Source: CAVSXS01 sp963767715 (lineage in GTDB: Bacteria; Chloroflexota; Ktedonobacteria; Ktedonobacterales; Ktedonobacteraceae). Taken from it: 64,000 bases of DNA. Position numbers and translations under genes: made by a program. Below, piece by piece: positions 8,887 to 16,884 of the stretch. The notes under the pieces are model-generated. The model was not told the DNA's origin and made no database searches. It worked only from the letters and a program-made list of their open reading frames with translations. Where the stretch lies: the NCBI GenBank assembly GCA_963767715.1, contig CAVYFA010000001.1, forward strand, positions 682,001 through 746,000, given 5' to 3'. Each line of letters begins with the position of its first letter. Position 1 is the first letter of the stretch.

Positions 8887-9789
8887 ATGCCCTTCACCGT
8901 ATATGATCTCCGATATCATTTAACCGAGCATTACGCATCCCTCTATGCTTATGTGCAGCACCGCGCCAGGCGCTATCTCGGCCAGTTGGGGGCCGATACG
9001 TTTGAAGTGGATCAGGTAGTCAGCCACGTGATTGAACAGTTGACGCGCCTGGATATCCTCGGGACAGGAGACAACGCTCCCAAAACAGTCTTTGATGACT
9101 TCACCGACGCACAATTTTATGCATTTCTTAACCACATGGTGAGAAATAAAGCGATTGACCGGCTGCGCAAGCACCGGGTTCCTACCAGTACGCTCGCCGA
9201 TCTGGAACGCCCGGGCGGCGAAGACGATGAGAGTCCGCCAATGGATTCGATTGTGAAGTCCGTATGGGGTACCGTGCCGTATGCTACCCCTGAAGAGGCC
9301 GCGCTTGAAGCCGCATCGAGCGAAGAACTACGCAAATTACTCAAAGACTGTATCATGGCTTTGCGCGCTGCCCCCCGCCAATTGCAGGCGCTGGTAAAGG
9401 AAATGATCGACCTGGGTGCTAAAGATCTGGTTGACGAAATGCGCCCTGAGCTAGGGGAACTGCTGAAAGATGTCCCACTGGAGCATGTCAGTCAGCACCG
9501 GGACCACGCGCACAAGAAACTGCGGTATTGTTTACAGAAGAACAGCACAAATTTGGCAGTTATCGTCGCATTACGTTTGTCACAGTATGAAGTAGATTCT
9601 TCCGGCTCACATATGTGCCGGGTTGAACTCAAGACCCTGGAGCATGACGATCTTTCTGAAAAAGAAGTACGGACGGGTCTCAAACATTTAGTGATTGAAG
9701 GCTTACTTGATTGGCACGATGAGGAGATCGTAATGTTCTCACTCGAACAGCGCAAACAACTTGCGCGCTTCTATGAAGAAGACGATTAA
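8887..9789 (+). CDS. Divergent sigma-70-like factor with C-terminal extension
   Basis: A 300-residue protein. Residues 79-96 (FLNHMVRNKAIDRLRKHR) match the core- and -10-binding helix of sigma region 2. A middle segment (LKDCIMALRAAPRQLQALVKEM) resembles the first helices of region 4. The last ~80 residues (NLAVIVALRLSQYEV through the EVRTGLKHLVIEGLLDW stretch) look like a winged-helix domain not normal for ECF factors. A GGGAGG box precedes the ATG. The next gene, which begins within 30 bases, has an H-x3-C-x2-C motif of the anti-sigma kind, which supports a sigma role. Assignment rests on the motif and context; a non-sigma DNA-binding role is possible. Confidence 0.55.
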   Translation: MPFTVYDLRYHLTEHYASLYAYVQHRARRYLGQLGADTFEVDQVVSHVIEQLTRLDILGTGDNAPKTVFDDFTDAQFYAFLNHMVRNKAIDRLRKHRVPTSTLADLERPGGEDDESPPMDSIVKSVWGTVPYATPEEAALEAASSEELRKLLKDCIMALRAAPRQLQALVKEMIDLGAKDLVDEMRPELGELLKDVPLEHVSQHRDHAHKKLRYCLQKNSTNLAVIVALRLSQYEVDSSGSHMCRVELKTLEHDDLSEKEVRTGLKHLVIEGLLDWHDEEIVMFSLEQRKQLARFYEEDD

Positions 9790-9818
9790 TGCCTCTTGGG
9801 AAGTCTGGAGGAGCATAC

Positions 9819-10868
9819 ATGCACAAACACACACAAAACGACGGGTCAGCCGGGCAGCCCGATCCTCGACATGCATACATTCCGCTCGCAAAGTGGCTAC
9901 AGGAGATTCTGGCGGTCCCCACACAGCCCGCACCACCCGAGCGCACTTCACTGCTTGAAACCGCTGGGCATCCTCTCGCTGATTATCATCCCGCATTTTA
10001 TCGACAGATACCCAATTTCGTAATGGCGCTGTTGAAGGACGATTCGCAGGCGACCTTGCGATACGCGCCACTCTTTTACCACCTGATCGGCTGTACTACC
10101 TGCCATACAGCGTACCTGGAACTCTACAACTCCATGCGCGCGGCGCTGACCGGAAGTGAAGTGCCGGGGGTAGAGAACGGTACGCAATCGCTGGCCATGA
10201 CCCCGCCTCGCATGCTGGTTTATATGTGCCAGTTGTTGCTGAAACAGGCCGAGGCCGTGCTGGTCCAGGCGCGCCATGACTACAGTGATTACGATGCCTG
10301 GGCGCGCATGCTCTTGCAGCAGGCCATCTATCTGAGTTCGCACATTCTAGAGAGTGCCCTGCGCCAGCGAGCATTGCAAGATCTGGTGCGCGTTGCCACC
10401 CTTGCGCTCGGTACGGAAGAAGTAGCGTCAACAGAACAGGCCACTCACCACTATCCCTCATATACTTCCCTGGTAGGTGCGGGGAGCGGCGTGCGCAAAG
10501 GCACCGGGACGAGACGCAGGGCCGAGATGTTGGAGCACCCGGCCAACGAAGCCAGCATAGACTTGCAGGCAGGCACCCTTGAAGGTTCTATTGTCCAGGA
10601 AGGTGAGATGCTGCAACTGCTCTTACACGACCTCGATGAATCGATGCGCGGCCAGCATCTTCTCATCTCTGTTCCGCTCGGCTCCCTGCTGGAACCCGTG
10701 CGCTGGATAGGCAGGGATCCCCGCGCTATCCGCAGCCAGTACCCGGTGGATGAACAAGGAGGCTTGAAGACGCCACTTGGTACGACGGATTTACAATTGA
10801 CAAATCGCGAAGACCGCAATCTACTCGAGGCGATGTTCAAGAAACTGGATGTACGGCCCGAGCGTTGA
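9819..10868 (+). CDS. Putative anti-sigma-like protein with a zinc-binding motif
   Basis: A 349-residue protein from the ATG at 9819, chosen because GGAGGAG lies 5 bases upstream; an in-frame ATG at 9789 overlaps the previous stop but has no such site. Residues 88-95 (HLIGCTTC) form an H-x3-C-x2-C motif like that of zinc-binding anti-sigma factors, within a helical region. The rest (an alpha-helical middle, then a C-terminal half with LLISVPLGSLLEPVRWIG) matches no family I recognise. No membrane helix is seen, so it would act in the cytoplasm. Tight coupling to the sigma-like gene suggests they work as a pair. Confidence 0.5.
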   Translation: MHKHTQNDGSAGQPDPRHAYIPLAKWLQEILAVPTQPAPPERTSLLETAGHPLADYHPAFYRQIPNFVMALLKDDSQATLRYAPLFYHLIGCTTCHTAYLELYNSMRAALTGSEVPGVENGTQSLAMTPPRMLVYMCQLLLKQAEAVLVQARHDYSDYDAWARMLLQQAIYLSSHILESALRQRALQDLVRVATLALGTEEVASTEQATHHYPSYTSLVGAGSGVRKGTGTRRRAEMLEHPANEASIDLQAGTLEGSIVQEGEMLQLLLHDLDESMRGQHLLISVPLGSLLEPVRWIGRDPRAIRSQYPVDEQGGLKTPLGTTDLQLTNREDRNLLEAMFKKLDVRPER

Positions 10869-10878
10869 TGCGGGCGTC

Positions 10879-12210
10879 CTAATGCTTCATTTTAAGGCGG
10901 GTTTCGTAAGCTTTTCTCCAGTACAGAATAGCGCGGGATAGATCGTTCCTGTTCTCCAACAACTGGGCGTAGTGCGCCGATTCCTCGGCCAGGTCTTCAA
11001 GAGCATCGAGTCGCTCCAGCATTGCCAGGCCAGCTTCAAAATACGGATCGCCCGCCTTATAGCGCCTCTGCGCATACTCGACCTTTCCCATCGCCAGCGA
11101 AGCATTGGCTGCGATGAGGCTATCCTCTGTGGAATCAAGCAACGCCTGGGCCTCTTTCGCGTGGCTTTTTGCCACCGTCACATTATTCTCGCCGATCTCC
11201 AAAATGGCAAGGTGTGCGTAGACGCTGACTTGTACAAGCGTATCCCCTGGACGCTCTGCCGACGCATCTGTCAGGTATGTCAGAGCCTGATCTCTGGGGC
11301 CTTGCAGCAGCGCGTGCCCCAGCATATGATGAAGCTCTGCATAGCGCGCCTGTTGCGCAAGAGTGGCAGTCAGCCTCAGGCTTTTATACGCATACATTGC
11401 GGCCTGGATGGGTTCATTCGTTTCGAGTCGCTCTTTAGAGAGTTCGTAGTATGTTGCAGCAAGCTCGAATGGCGTCAGGGATTCGATCAACTGGAGAGCA
11501 GTCGTAAACAGGTCACGTGCCTCCTCATTTCTCTCGAGATGCAGCATATCGTGGCCCAATTGCGCATACACTTCCGCTTTCAAGAAAATATCCGGATGAG
11601 CCTCGGCATCAATCATTTCACGGCATTGCTGGTGTATCTCGAGTCCCTGTCTGTGCGTGTGGATATGCGTGTGAATAATTCCTTGTAAAAGCTGCATCTG
11701 TAGAGCAAGCTGAGTAGTCGTATCCTTCATAAGCCGCGTCGCCTCGGAGAGCAGATGGTCGCTCTCCTGCCATTGATTTATGCGAGAATAGGCCAGCGCC
11801 AGCAAGTAAAACACGCGTACTCTTTGCGCATTGGAGATAGGCTTCAATAAAAGTTGTTGTAATGATTGAATCGCTTGCGGAATTTCATCCTGTAAAATCA
11901 GTACGTGAGCAACCAGCAATTGCCAATCGCCCTCCACCTCGTCGTTCTCTGCTAAGGTTACTCTAGAAGGGCTTTCTCCACCGGACGATCCCAATATCAA
12001 CTCTTTTGAAGAAAGCCCGAGCCTCTGGGCAAATATCTCTAATGCTCGTAAGGAGGGGTGAATCTGCCCTCGTTCGATGGCTGAGATGTAACTGACTGAA
12101 AAGTCTTCCCCTGCAAGCTGGCTCTGTGTGAGCTTCTTGGCTTTCCTCACCTCTCTGAGGCGCGCTCCCACCATTTTCCCGATGGGGGGCTGCTCTGGTT
12201 CTGTCGCCAT
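10879..12210 (-). CDS. XRE-family HTH regulator with TPR repeats (second copy)
   Basis: 443 residues from the ATG at 12210, where GGGAGAG lies about 9 bases upstream; a longer frame to 12312 has a hydrophobic, AT-rich start and no ribosome site. The XRE domain (ARLREVRKAKKLTQSQLA, SYISAIERGQIHPSLRAL) lies at about residues 15-70, followed by TPR repeats to the end. It is clearly paralogous to the gene at 7294-8676. It faces the putative anti-sigma gene with only 10 bases between their stops. The layout of two such regulators around a sigma-like pair suggests one control module. Confidence 0.8.
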   Translation of the reverse strand: MATEPEQPPIGKMVGARLREVRKAKKLTQSQLAGEDFSVSYISAIERGQIHPSLRALEIFAQRLGLSSKELILGSSGGESPSRVTLAENDEVEGDWQLLVAHVLILQDEIPQAIQSLQQLLLKPISNAQRVRVFYLLALAYSRINQWQESDHLLSEATRLMKDTTTQLALQMQLLQGIIHTHIHTHRQGLEIHQQCREMIDAEAHPDIFLKAEVYAQLGHDMLHLERNEEARDLFTTALQLIESLTPFELAATYYELSKERLETNEPIQAAMYAYKSLRLTATLAQQARYAELHHMLGHALLQGPRDQALTYLTDASAERPGDTLVQVSVYAHLAILEIGENNVTVAKSHAKEAQALLDSTEDSLIAANASLAMGKVEYAQRRYKAGDPYFEAGLAMLERLDALEDLAEESAHYAQLLENRNDLSRAILYWRKAYETRLKMKH

Positions 12211-12528
12211 ACGATCTACTCTCCCTATTAGCCGAAATTTGAGAGGAAAATCAATAAATAAAAAAATGATCTTCGTATATATATCGTAAAGTATCTTATC
12301 ATATTCTGTCAATATCTTAGAGCGAACGCAGTTATAGTGATGTTTACAGTATTCTTGTGTAAAACATTTACTGATACCACATTGCTACTACAAAGGGGGT
12401 GGATTGGCAACACATGTTATAATCTGCCCCTCGTTACCCGTTACCTACGCACCTTGCCAATCGATCAGAACAATGATACACTTCACCTCGCGATGATACA
12501 TGGTCCTAGATAAGTGCAGAAGAAAACT

Positions 12529-14250
12529 ATGAATATTCGTAATAGCATCCGTAAATTAAGCATTCTCTTCATCGTCTTCTTCATTGCAACCAGCGCCGGC
12601 CTGGTCTACTGGCAAGTCGTCGCGGCGCAGCAAGTCTCTAATATTCAGCAATTAACGCTGGGGCGTCATTGCCTGGCTGATACTACACCCAAGAGAGGCA
12701 ACATCTACGACCGAAACGGTGTGCTGCTCGCCTATTCAGAGCTGATACCGGCAAACACGAATAATCCGAATGCCGGCAACCTTTGCATTTACCAGCGCGT
12801 CTATAAATACCCTTCGCTTGCGCCGCTGATTGGCTACTATATCAGCCCGGCTGCGTGCCTGACTCTTCAGTACTGCTCTTCGGGTATCGAAAAGCAATTT
12901 GACGATTACCTGAGCGGGCGTGTCGGTATAACCGGCCTCAACAATACTGTCAACCAGACCCTGCACCTGCCGCCGGTCGGCGATAACATCTACCTCACCA
13001 TCGACGTGCGCGTGCAAAATATTGTCGATAAATACTTTTCTGAAGAGACACCTCATGCCCCTAACGATGACCAGGTCTTCACTACCGACACGGGCTCGGT
13101 AATCGTCACCGACCCACGCACAGGCGAAATACTCGCCATGGAGAGCCGCCCCAGCTTCGATCCCAATCGTATCGCTTCAGGCGATATCGGCTACCTGAAT
13201 CAGTTGTTGTCCGATCCGCATCAGCCTTTACTGGACCGCGCCATCGATAGCTGCTACGTCCCCGGCTCTACGTACAAAACGCTTACGCTCATGGCGGGGC
13301 TTGATTCTGGCAAATTTACGCTTGATAGCCCGTTTTATAACGACGGCAACCCGGCTCACATGCAAGCTATCGGCCCTGTCCGGCTCGGCACCGGCAACGA
13401 TACAGAAACCTTTGGCCCTGTCGGCAATAATATTAGTGACATCACATATAACTACCCCGTCACGCTGCGCTACGGCTATTCTCATTCGGATAACGTCATC
13501 TTCGCGCAGGTCGGAGCAAACTCCGGCGTTGATACCTGGCTCGACTACAATCACAGGTTCTACGTCGATAAGCAAATTCCCTTCGACCTGCCTGTAAAAG
13601 TTAGTACTGTCACGCCCCAGCCCCAGAAGAATCTCTGCCAGTACAACGCCCCACCTGAGACGCCGCTCAGCGTCAAGCAATTAGCGGAAAATGCCTTCGG
13701 TCAGGGCGTCGATTACATCACGCCCCTCGAGATGTCGCTCCTGGATGACGCCGCCGCCAATAACGGGCAGTTGATGCGTCCCACACTCATCTACAAAATT
13801 GTCGATCCATCGAAGGCGGTGATCCGCTCGTTCAGCCCGACGCTGTTGGGCACACCCATTTCACAGACGACCGCCATAGATGTGCGCGATGCCATGTACG
13901 GAGTCGTGTCCTGTGGCTCCGGTTCGCTGGTACGCGTGCAGCTCAGCTACCCTTACTCACGCTGGTCAGTAATCGGCAAGACCGGTACGGGCCAGGTAGA
14001 CAGTACGGGTCTGACCCCGGCTCAATCCTGGTTCATCACGGCAGCGCCCTACCAGTATCAGTCGGGGACCATCCCGCCGATTACCATTACTGCCATGAAA
14101 GAACATGGCGGTGAAGGAGCGTATGCCAACGGGCCAATGCTGCGCGACATCTACGAGGCGCTTTTCACCCAGGTCTATCCCATGACCCCCCCGCCCGCAC
14201 CCGATCAAAATTTCTGCTTTAACACCGGCCTGCTGCAGCCAAGGCCGTAA
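12529..14250 (+). CDS. Penicillin-binding protein, transpeptidase (PbpA/FtsI-like)
   Basis: A membrane-anchored D,D-transpeptidase that cross-links peptidoglycan outside the cell membrane. A single N-terminal membrane helix at about residues 10-33 (SILFIVFFIATSAGLVYW) is followed by the dimerisation region starting TPKRGNIYDRNGVLLA. The transpeptidase domain has the Ser-x-x-Lys motif STYK at 247-250, Ser-Asp-Asn at 320-322 and Lys-Thr-Gly at 484-486, so all catalytic motifs are intact. It ends without PASTA domains. An in-frame GTG at 12514 is an alternative start; neither has a strong ribosome site. A small hairpin follows the stop. Confidence 0.88.
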   Translation: MNIRNSIRKLSILFIVFFIATSAGLVYWQVVAAQQVSNIQQLTLGRHCLADTTPKRGNIYDRNGVLLAYSELIPANTNNPNAGNLCIYQRVYKYPSLAPLIGYYISPAACLTLQYCSSGIEKQFDDYLSGRVGITGLNNTVNQTLHLPPVGDNIYLTIDVRVQNIVDKYFSEETPHAPNDDQVFTTDTGSVIVTDPRTGEILAMESRPSFDPNRIASGDIGYLNQLLSDPHQPLLDRAIDSCYVPGSTYKTLTLMAGLDSGKFTLDSPFYNDGNPAHMQAIGPVRLGTGNDTETFGPVGNNISDITYNYPVTLRYGYSHSDNVIFAQVGANSGVDTWLDYNHRFYVDKQIPFDLPVKVSTVTPQPQKNLCQYNAPPETPLSVKQLAENAFGQGVDYITPLEMSLLDDAAANNGQLMRPTLIYKIVDPSKAVIRSFSPTLLGTPISQTTAIDVRDAMYGVVSCGSGSLVRVQLSYPYSRWSVIGKTGTGQVDSTGLTPAQSWFITAAPYQYQSGTIPPITITAMKEHGGEGAYANGPMLRDIYEALFTQVYPMTPPPAPDQNFCFNTGLLQPRP

Positions 14251-14255
14251 AGAGC

Positions 14256-14277
14256 ATGCCACATAAGGATGTGGCAT
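14256..14277 (+). terminator. Hairpin after the penicillin-binding protein gene
   Basis: A perfect 9-bp stem (ATGCCACAT with ATGTGGCAT) around an AAGG loop, beginning 6 bases after the stop. No T-run follows, so it may be an RNA-stabilising hairpin rather than a terminator. Confidence 0.45.
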
Positions 14278-14345
14278 AATGGTAACGAGGAGGCAGCAGG
14301 TTTTCCGGAACCTTCGTAGATGCCCCGGGAAATCTCTTGTGAAGC

Positions 14346-14957
14346 ATGAGGCAGCTCCGACAAAAATTCGGCAGCATCTACAGTGATGATGAAGAGCGGT
14401 TCCTGGGTCCCTGGCAACGCGTGCGTCAGTTCTTTTTAGCGCCTATCGCCGCTCTTCTCCTGCGTCTAAGGATCAGCCCCGATATGCTCTCCTATGTCTC
14501 GGTCGCGCTGGGGATCGGCTTTTGCCTGCTGGCCCCCTTCTGGTTCGCGCTGGCGTTCTGGCTGCTGGTGGCCTCGGTGATTTGCGACGGATTAGATGGC
14601 GTGGAGGCGCGGCTGAACCACGCGAGTACGCCTCGCGGTTCCTTTACCGATATGTTCTGCGACGTGGCTGTGGTGACCTTCACGGTGGCAGGCATGGCCT
14701 GGAAAGGAGCGATTCACCCGGCGCTTGCCATCCTGTTTGTATATGTCTATACGGCGCTGGTGCTCTTCTTGATGCTTCATCGCATGTTGCAGGTCTCTTC
14801 GCACTGGATTGTGCGCCCCAGCCGCATGGTGCTCTATATCGCCATTGGCCTCGACTACTTCTTCAAGATCGACCTGTTGAATTTTCTGCTGATCACCTAT
14901 TTGCTAGCCTTGCCCATGCTGGGGATCAGTTTCTGGAGACTGCGTAAGGCCATGTGA
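14346..14957 (+). CDS. CDP-alcohol phosphatidyltransferase family protein
   Basis: An integral membrane enzyme of 203 residues that transfers a phosphatidyl or related group from a CDP-alcohol in phospholipid synthesis. The family signature is complete: DGLDGVEAR at residues 81-89, then G98 and Asp102 and Asp106 in GSFTDMFCD, giving the four metal-binding aspartates. About five to six membrane helices are visible. The acceptor alcohol (glycerol phosphate, inositol phosphate or other) cannot be told from sequence. It follows the penicillin-binding protein by 95 bases and faces fur. Confidence 0.82.
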   Translation: MRQLRQKFGSIYSDDEERFLGPWQRVRQFFLAPIAALLLRLRISPDMLSYVSVALGIGFCLLAPFWFALAFWLLVASVICDGLDGVEARLNHASTPRGSFTDMFCDVAVVTFTVAGMAWKGAIHPALAILFVYVYTALVLFLMLHRMLQVSSHWIVRPSRMVLYIAIGLDYFFKIDLLNFLLITYLLALPMLGISFWRLRKAM

Positions 14958-15006
14958 CAGGCTATTCCAGGGGGCGTACCCGCCTGGCCGCCCTTTGAAA
15001 CCTCAT

Positions 15007-15447
15007 CTATGAATGTTGCATGGCCAACCAGCACGTGTCGCAGTAGCCCGTTGCGACAAGGTTGAGCGCGATGTTGTGGTAGTGATGCTGTTCTTGCAAC
15101 TGCTCGTTCAAATTGCCCAGCAGCGCTTCATCGAGGTGAATGATGGCCCGGCAGCGGCGGCAGACGAGATGGTGGTGCGCCGCCCCATCGGCTGTTTCGT
15201 AATGCGGCTGCTCGCCCGGAAGGTGATTTTCCCGCACAAGCCCAAGCTCCCGCAGCAGCTCCAGCGTACGGTAGATGGTCGAAAGGCTGACCTGCGGGTT
15301 GCGCTCCTGCACACGCTCCAGAATCTGGTCGATGCTCAGGTGCTCGCCGGCCTCTTGAATGACGCTCAATATCATGTAACGCTGCGGCGTCAATCGGTAC
15401 CCGCTTTTGCGCAGCGTCTCATTACTGTTATGTACGTAGTGATGCAT
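15007..15447 (-). CDS. Fur-family metal-dependent repressor
   Basis: A winged-helix metalloregulator controlling metal uptake or peroxide-stress genes. The DNA-binding half has LRKSGYRLTPQRYMILSVI and STIYRTLELLRELGLV. The second half has HHHLVCRRC and a C-terminal CDTC, the two Cys pairs of a structural zinc site, with metal-site histidines in between. I chose the ATG at 15447 because GAGGT lies 5 bases upstream and the predicted promoter starts the RNA inside the longer frame that begins at 15489. Which metal it senses (Fur, Zur or PerR type) is not clear. Confidence 0.85.
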   Translation of the reverse strand: MHHYVHNSNETLRKSGYRLTPQRYMILSVIQEAGEHLSIDQILERVQERNPQVSLSTIYRTLELLRELGLVRENHLPGEQPHYETADGAAHHHLVCRRCRAIIHLDEALLGNLNEQLQEQHHYHNIALNLVATGYCDTCWLAMQHS

Positions 15448-15489
15448 CCACGACCTCAATTCTTTAATAGCGGTTTTGTCTCCCTCCAT

Positions 15490-15518
15490 ATCCTAGCATT
15501 GTATGCGAAGCCCGTCAA
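15490..15518 (-). promoter_or_regulatory. Probable promoter of the Fur-family gene
   Basis: On the minus strand TTGACG (15513-15518) and TAGGAT (15490-15495) are 17 bases apart, about 40 bases upstream of the preferred fur start. The -10 match is modest. Confidence 0.35.
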
Positions 15519-15642
15519 CTTACGTGTATCTGTGCGTTCATTGTAGATAGCCGTAGGGGCAAACGTCGATCAATTGTTAAGTACCAGGAAATACGTTACA
15601 ATAACGACACAGGATGATGCATCCTGAAAGGATTAGGAAGCG

Positions 15643-15942
15643 ATGGTTCGCTGGGAACATCGATATCTGCTCGGGACGATGGTGTTTACGATTGCGGGCG
15701 ATGTTGTGCGTGACTTTGACGAAGAATACGATGCCTGGGCCTGGCTGGAACAGGAGGGCTGGGGTCTCGTTGCCATAGAGCCGCCTGACCCTGTCAAACC
15801 CGGCGCCTGCAAATATTACTTCAAGCGGCAGAATGTGCAGGCCTCGGCAGCGCGCACGACAGAGATCAGGCAGCCTGTGCAAGCCGCGCAATCGACGCCA
15901 TCTATAGTGACCTTTGAGCAGCGAGGAAAACGAGCACGATAG
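15643..15942 (+). CDS. Small hypothetical protein
   Basis: A 99-residue protein. The first 65 residues (HRYLLGTMVFTIAGDVVRDF, then EYDAWAWLEQEGWGLVAIEP and ACKYYFKR) look like a compact alpha/beta domain, and a Gln/Ala/Thr-rich tail follows. I do not recognise the family. AGGA precedes the ATG. The stop is followed after one base by the ATG used for fdhD, so translation is probably coupled. It may be a small partner of the formate dehydrogenase maturation step, but that rests on position alone. Confidence 0.6.
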   Translation: MVRWEHRYLLGTMVFTIAGDVVRDFDEEYDAWAWLEQEGWGLVAIEPPDPVKPGACKYYFKRQNVQASAARTTEIRQPVQAAQSTPSIVTFEQRGKRAR

Positions 15943-15943
15943 T

Positions 15944-16804
15944 ATGACTGATTCTGGCCTGTGGCGCTCCCCTCTTGATCCAGAGAGGGTAACGACGATG
16001 CAGGTGACGCGCTGGCAAGAATACGAGCAGCAGCGGCGTGAAGATGTGCTCACCGTTGAGGAGCCGCTTGAGATTCGCCTGGATGGGCGCAGCCTGGCCG
16101 TCATTATGCGCACCCCCGGCAGCGACCGCGAACTGGCGGCAGGCTTCCTCTACACGGAAGGTATCATCACGAGCATCGACGATATCCGCTCGCTCGAAGA
16201 AGCCGTCGATTCCGATGGTCTGCCACTTACCAACGTAATCAACGTCGAGTTGCGCTCCCCCGAAGATGACGTCAAGGCCGAGCGCAAGGCAGCCGCGTTC
16301 GAGCGGCATTTCGCGGTCTCGGCCAGTTGCGGCCTGTGCGGGAAAAACAGCATCGCCGACCTGATGTGCAACATCGCACCCCTGCCGGAGGATGGCCTGC
16401 GTATCCCGGCCTCCACGCTCTATGAACTCTCGGGGCAACTGCGCGAGCAGCAGGCCGTCTTCACCTTTACCGGCGGCCTGCACGCTGCCGGGCTATTCAC
16501 CGCCGCCGGTGCGCTATGCCAACTGCGCGAGGACGTAGGCCGCCACAACGCCGTCGATAAACTGATCGGACACGGCCTCCTGCACAGCACGCTGCCCTAC
16601 GCCCGCAATATCCTGCTGGTCAGTGGCCGCACCTCCTTCGAAATCATCCAGAAAGCCCTGCTGGCCCGCATCCCCTGCGTGGCCGCCATCTCCGCTCCGT
16701 CCAGCCTCGCAGTCGATCTGGCGAACGAAGGCGGCATCACGCTAATCGGGTTTCTGCGAGATAAGTCCATGAATGTATACACACACCCTGAGCGCATCGC
16801 CTAG
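15944..16804 (+). CDS. fdhD: Formate dehydrogenase accessory sulfurtransferase FdhD
   Basis: FdhD passes sulfur from a cysteine desulfurase to the molybdenum cofactor of formate dehydrogenase. The protein shows VEEPLEIRLDGRSLAVIMRT, the catalytic CGLCGK loop (Cys129 and Cys132 from this start), FTFTGGLHAAGLF, REDVGRHNAVDKLIG and SGRTSFEIIQKAL, all family hallmarks. The ATG at 15944 is one base after the previous stop. An ATG at 15998 with AGAGGG upstream is an attractive alternative and would start closer to the usual N-terminus. No formate dehydrogenase gene is in the window. Confidence 0.9.
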   Translation: MTDSGLWRSPLDPERVTTMQVTRWQEYEQQRREDVLTVEEPLEIRLDGRSLAVIMRTPGSDRELAAGFLYTEGIITSIDDIRSLEEAVDSDGLPLTNVINVELRSPEDDVKAERKAAAFERHFAVSASCGLCGKNSIADLMCNIAPLPEDGLRIPASTLYELSGQLREQQAVFTFTGGLHAAGLFTAAGALCQLREDVGRHNAVDKLIGHGLLHSTLPYARNILLVSGRTSFEIIQKALLARIPCVAAISAPSSLAVDLANEGGITLIGFLRDKSMNVYTHPERIA

Positions 16805-16808
16805 GTTT

Positions 16809-16835
16809 TGTCACCCTGAGCGCAGCGAAGGGTCT
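16809..16835. repeat. Short palindromic intergenic repeat
   Basis: The stretch around ACCCTGAGCGCAGCGAAGGGT forms an imperfect inverted repeat in the gap between fdhD and mnmE. A similar CCCTGAGCGCA lies just upstream at about 16789. Repeats of this wording are common between genes in bacterial genomes; I infer a REP-like role. Confidence 0.4.
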
Positions 16836-16849
16836 CTCCATGACGAGTC

Positions 16850-16878
16850 TTGCCACCTGCAAGACCCCCAGGTATAAT
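16850..16878 (+). promoter_or_regulatory. Promoter giving a leaderless mnmE transcript
   Basis: TTGCCA (16850-16855) and TATAAT (16873-16878) are 17 bases apart. The mnmE ATG is at 16885, only 6 bases after the -10 box, so transcription should begin at or beside the start codon. Confidence 0.6.
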
Positions 16879-16884
16879 TGCAGT

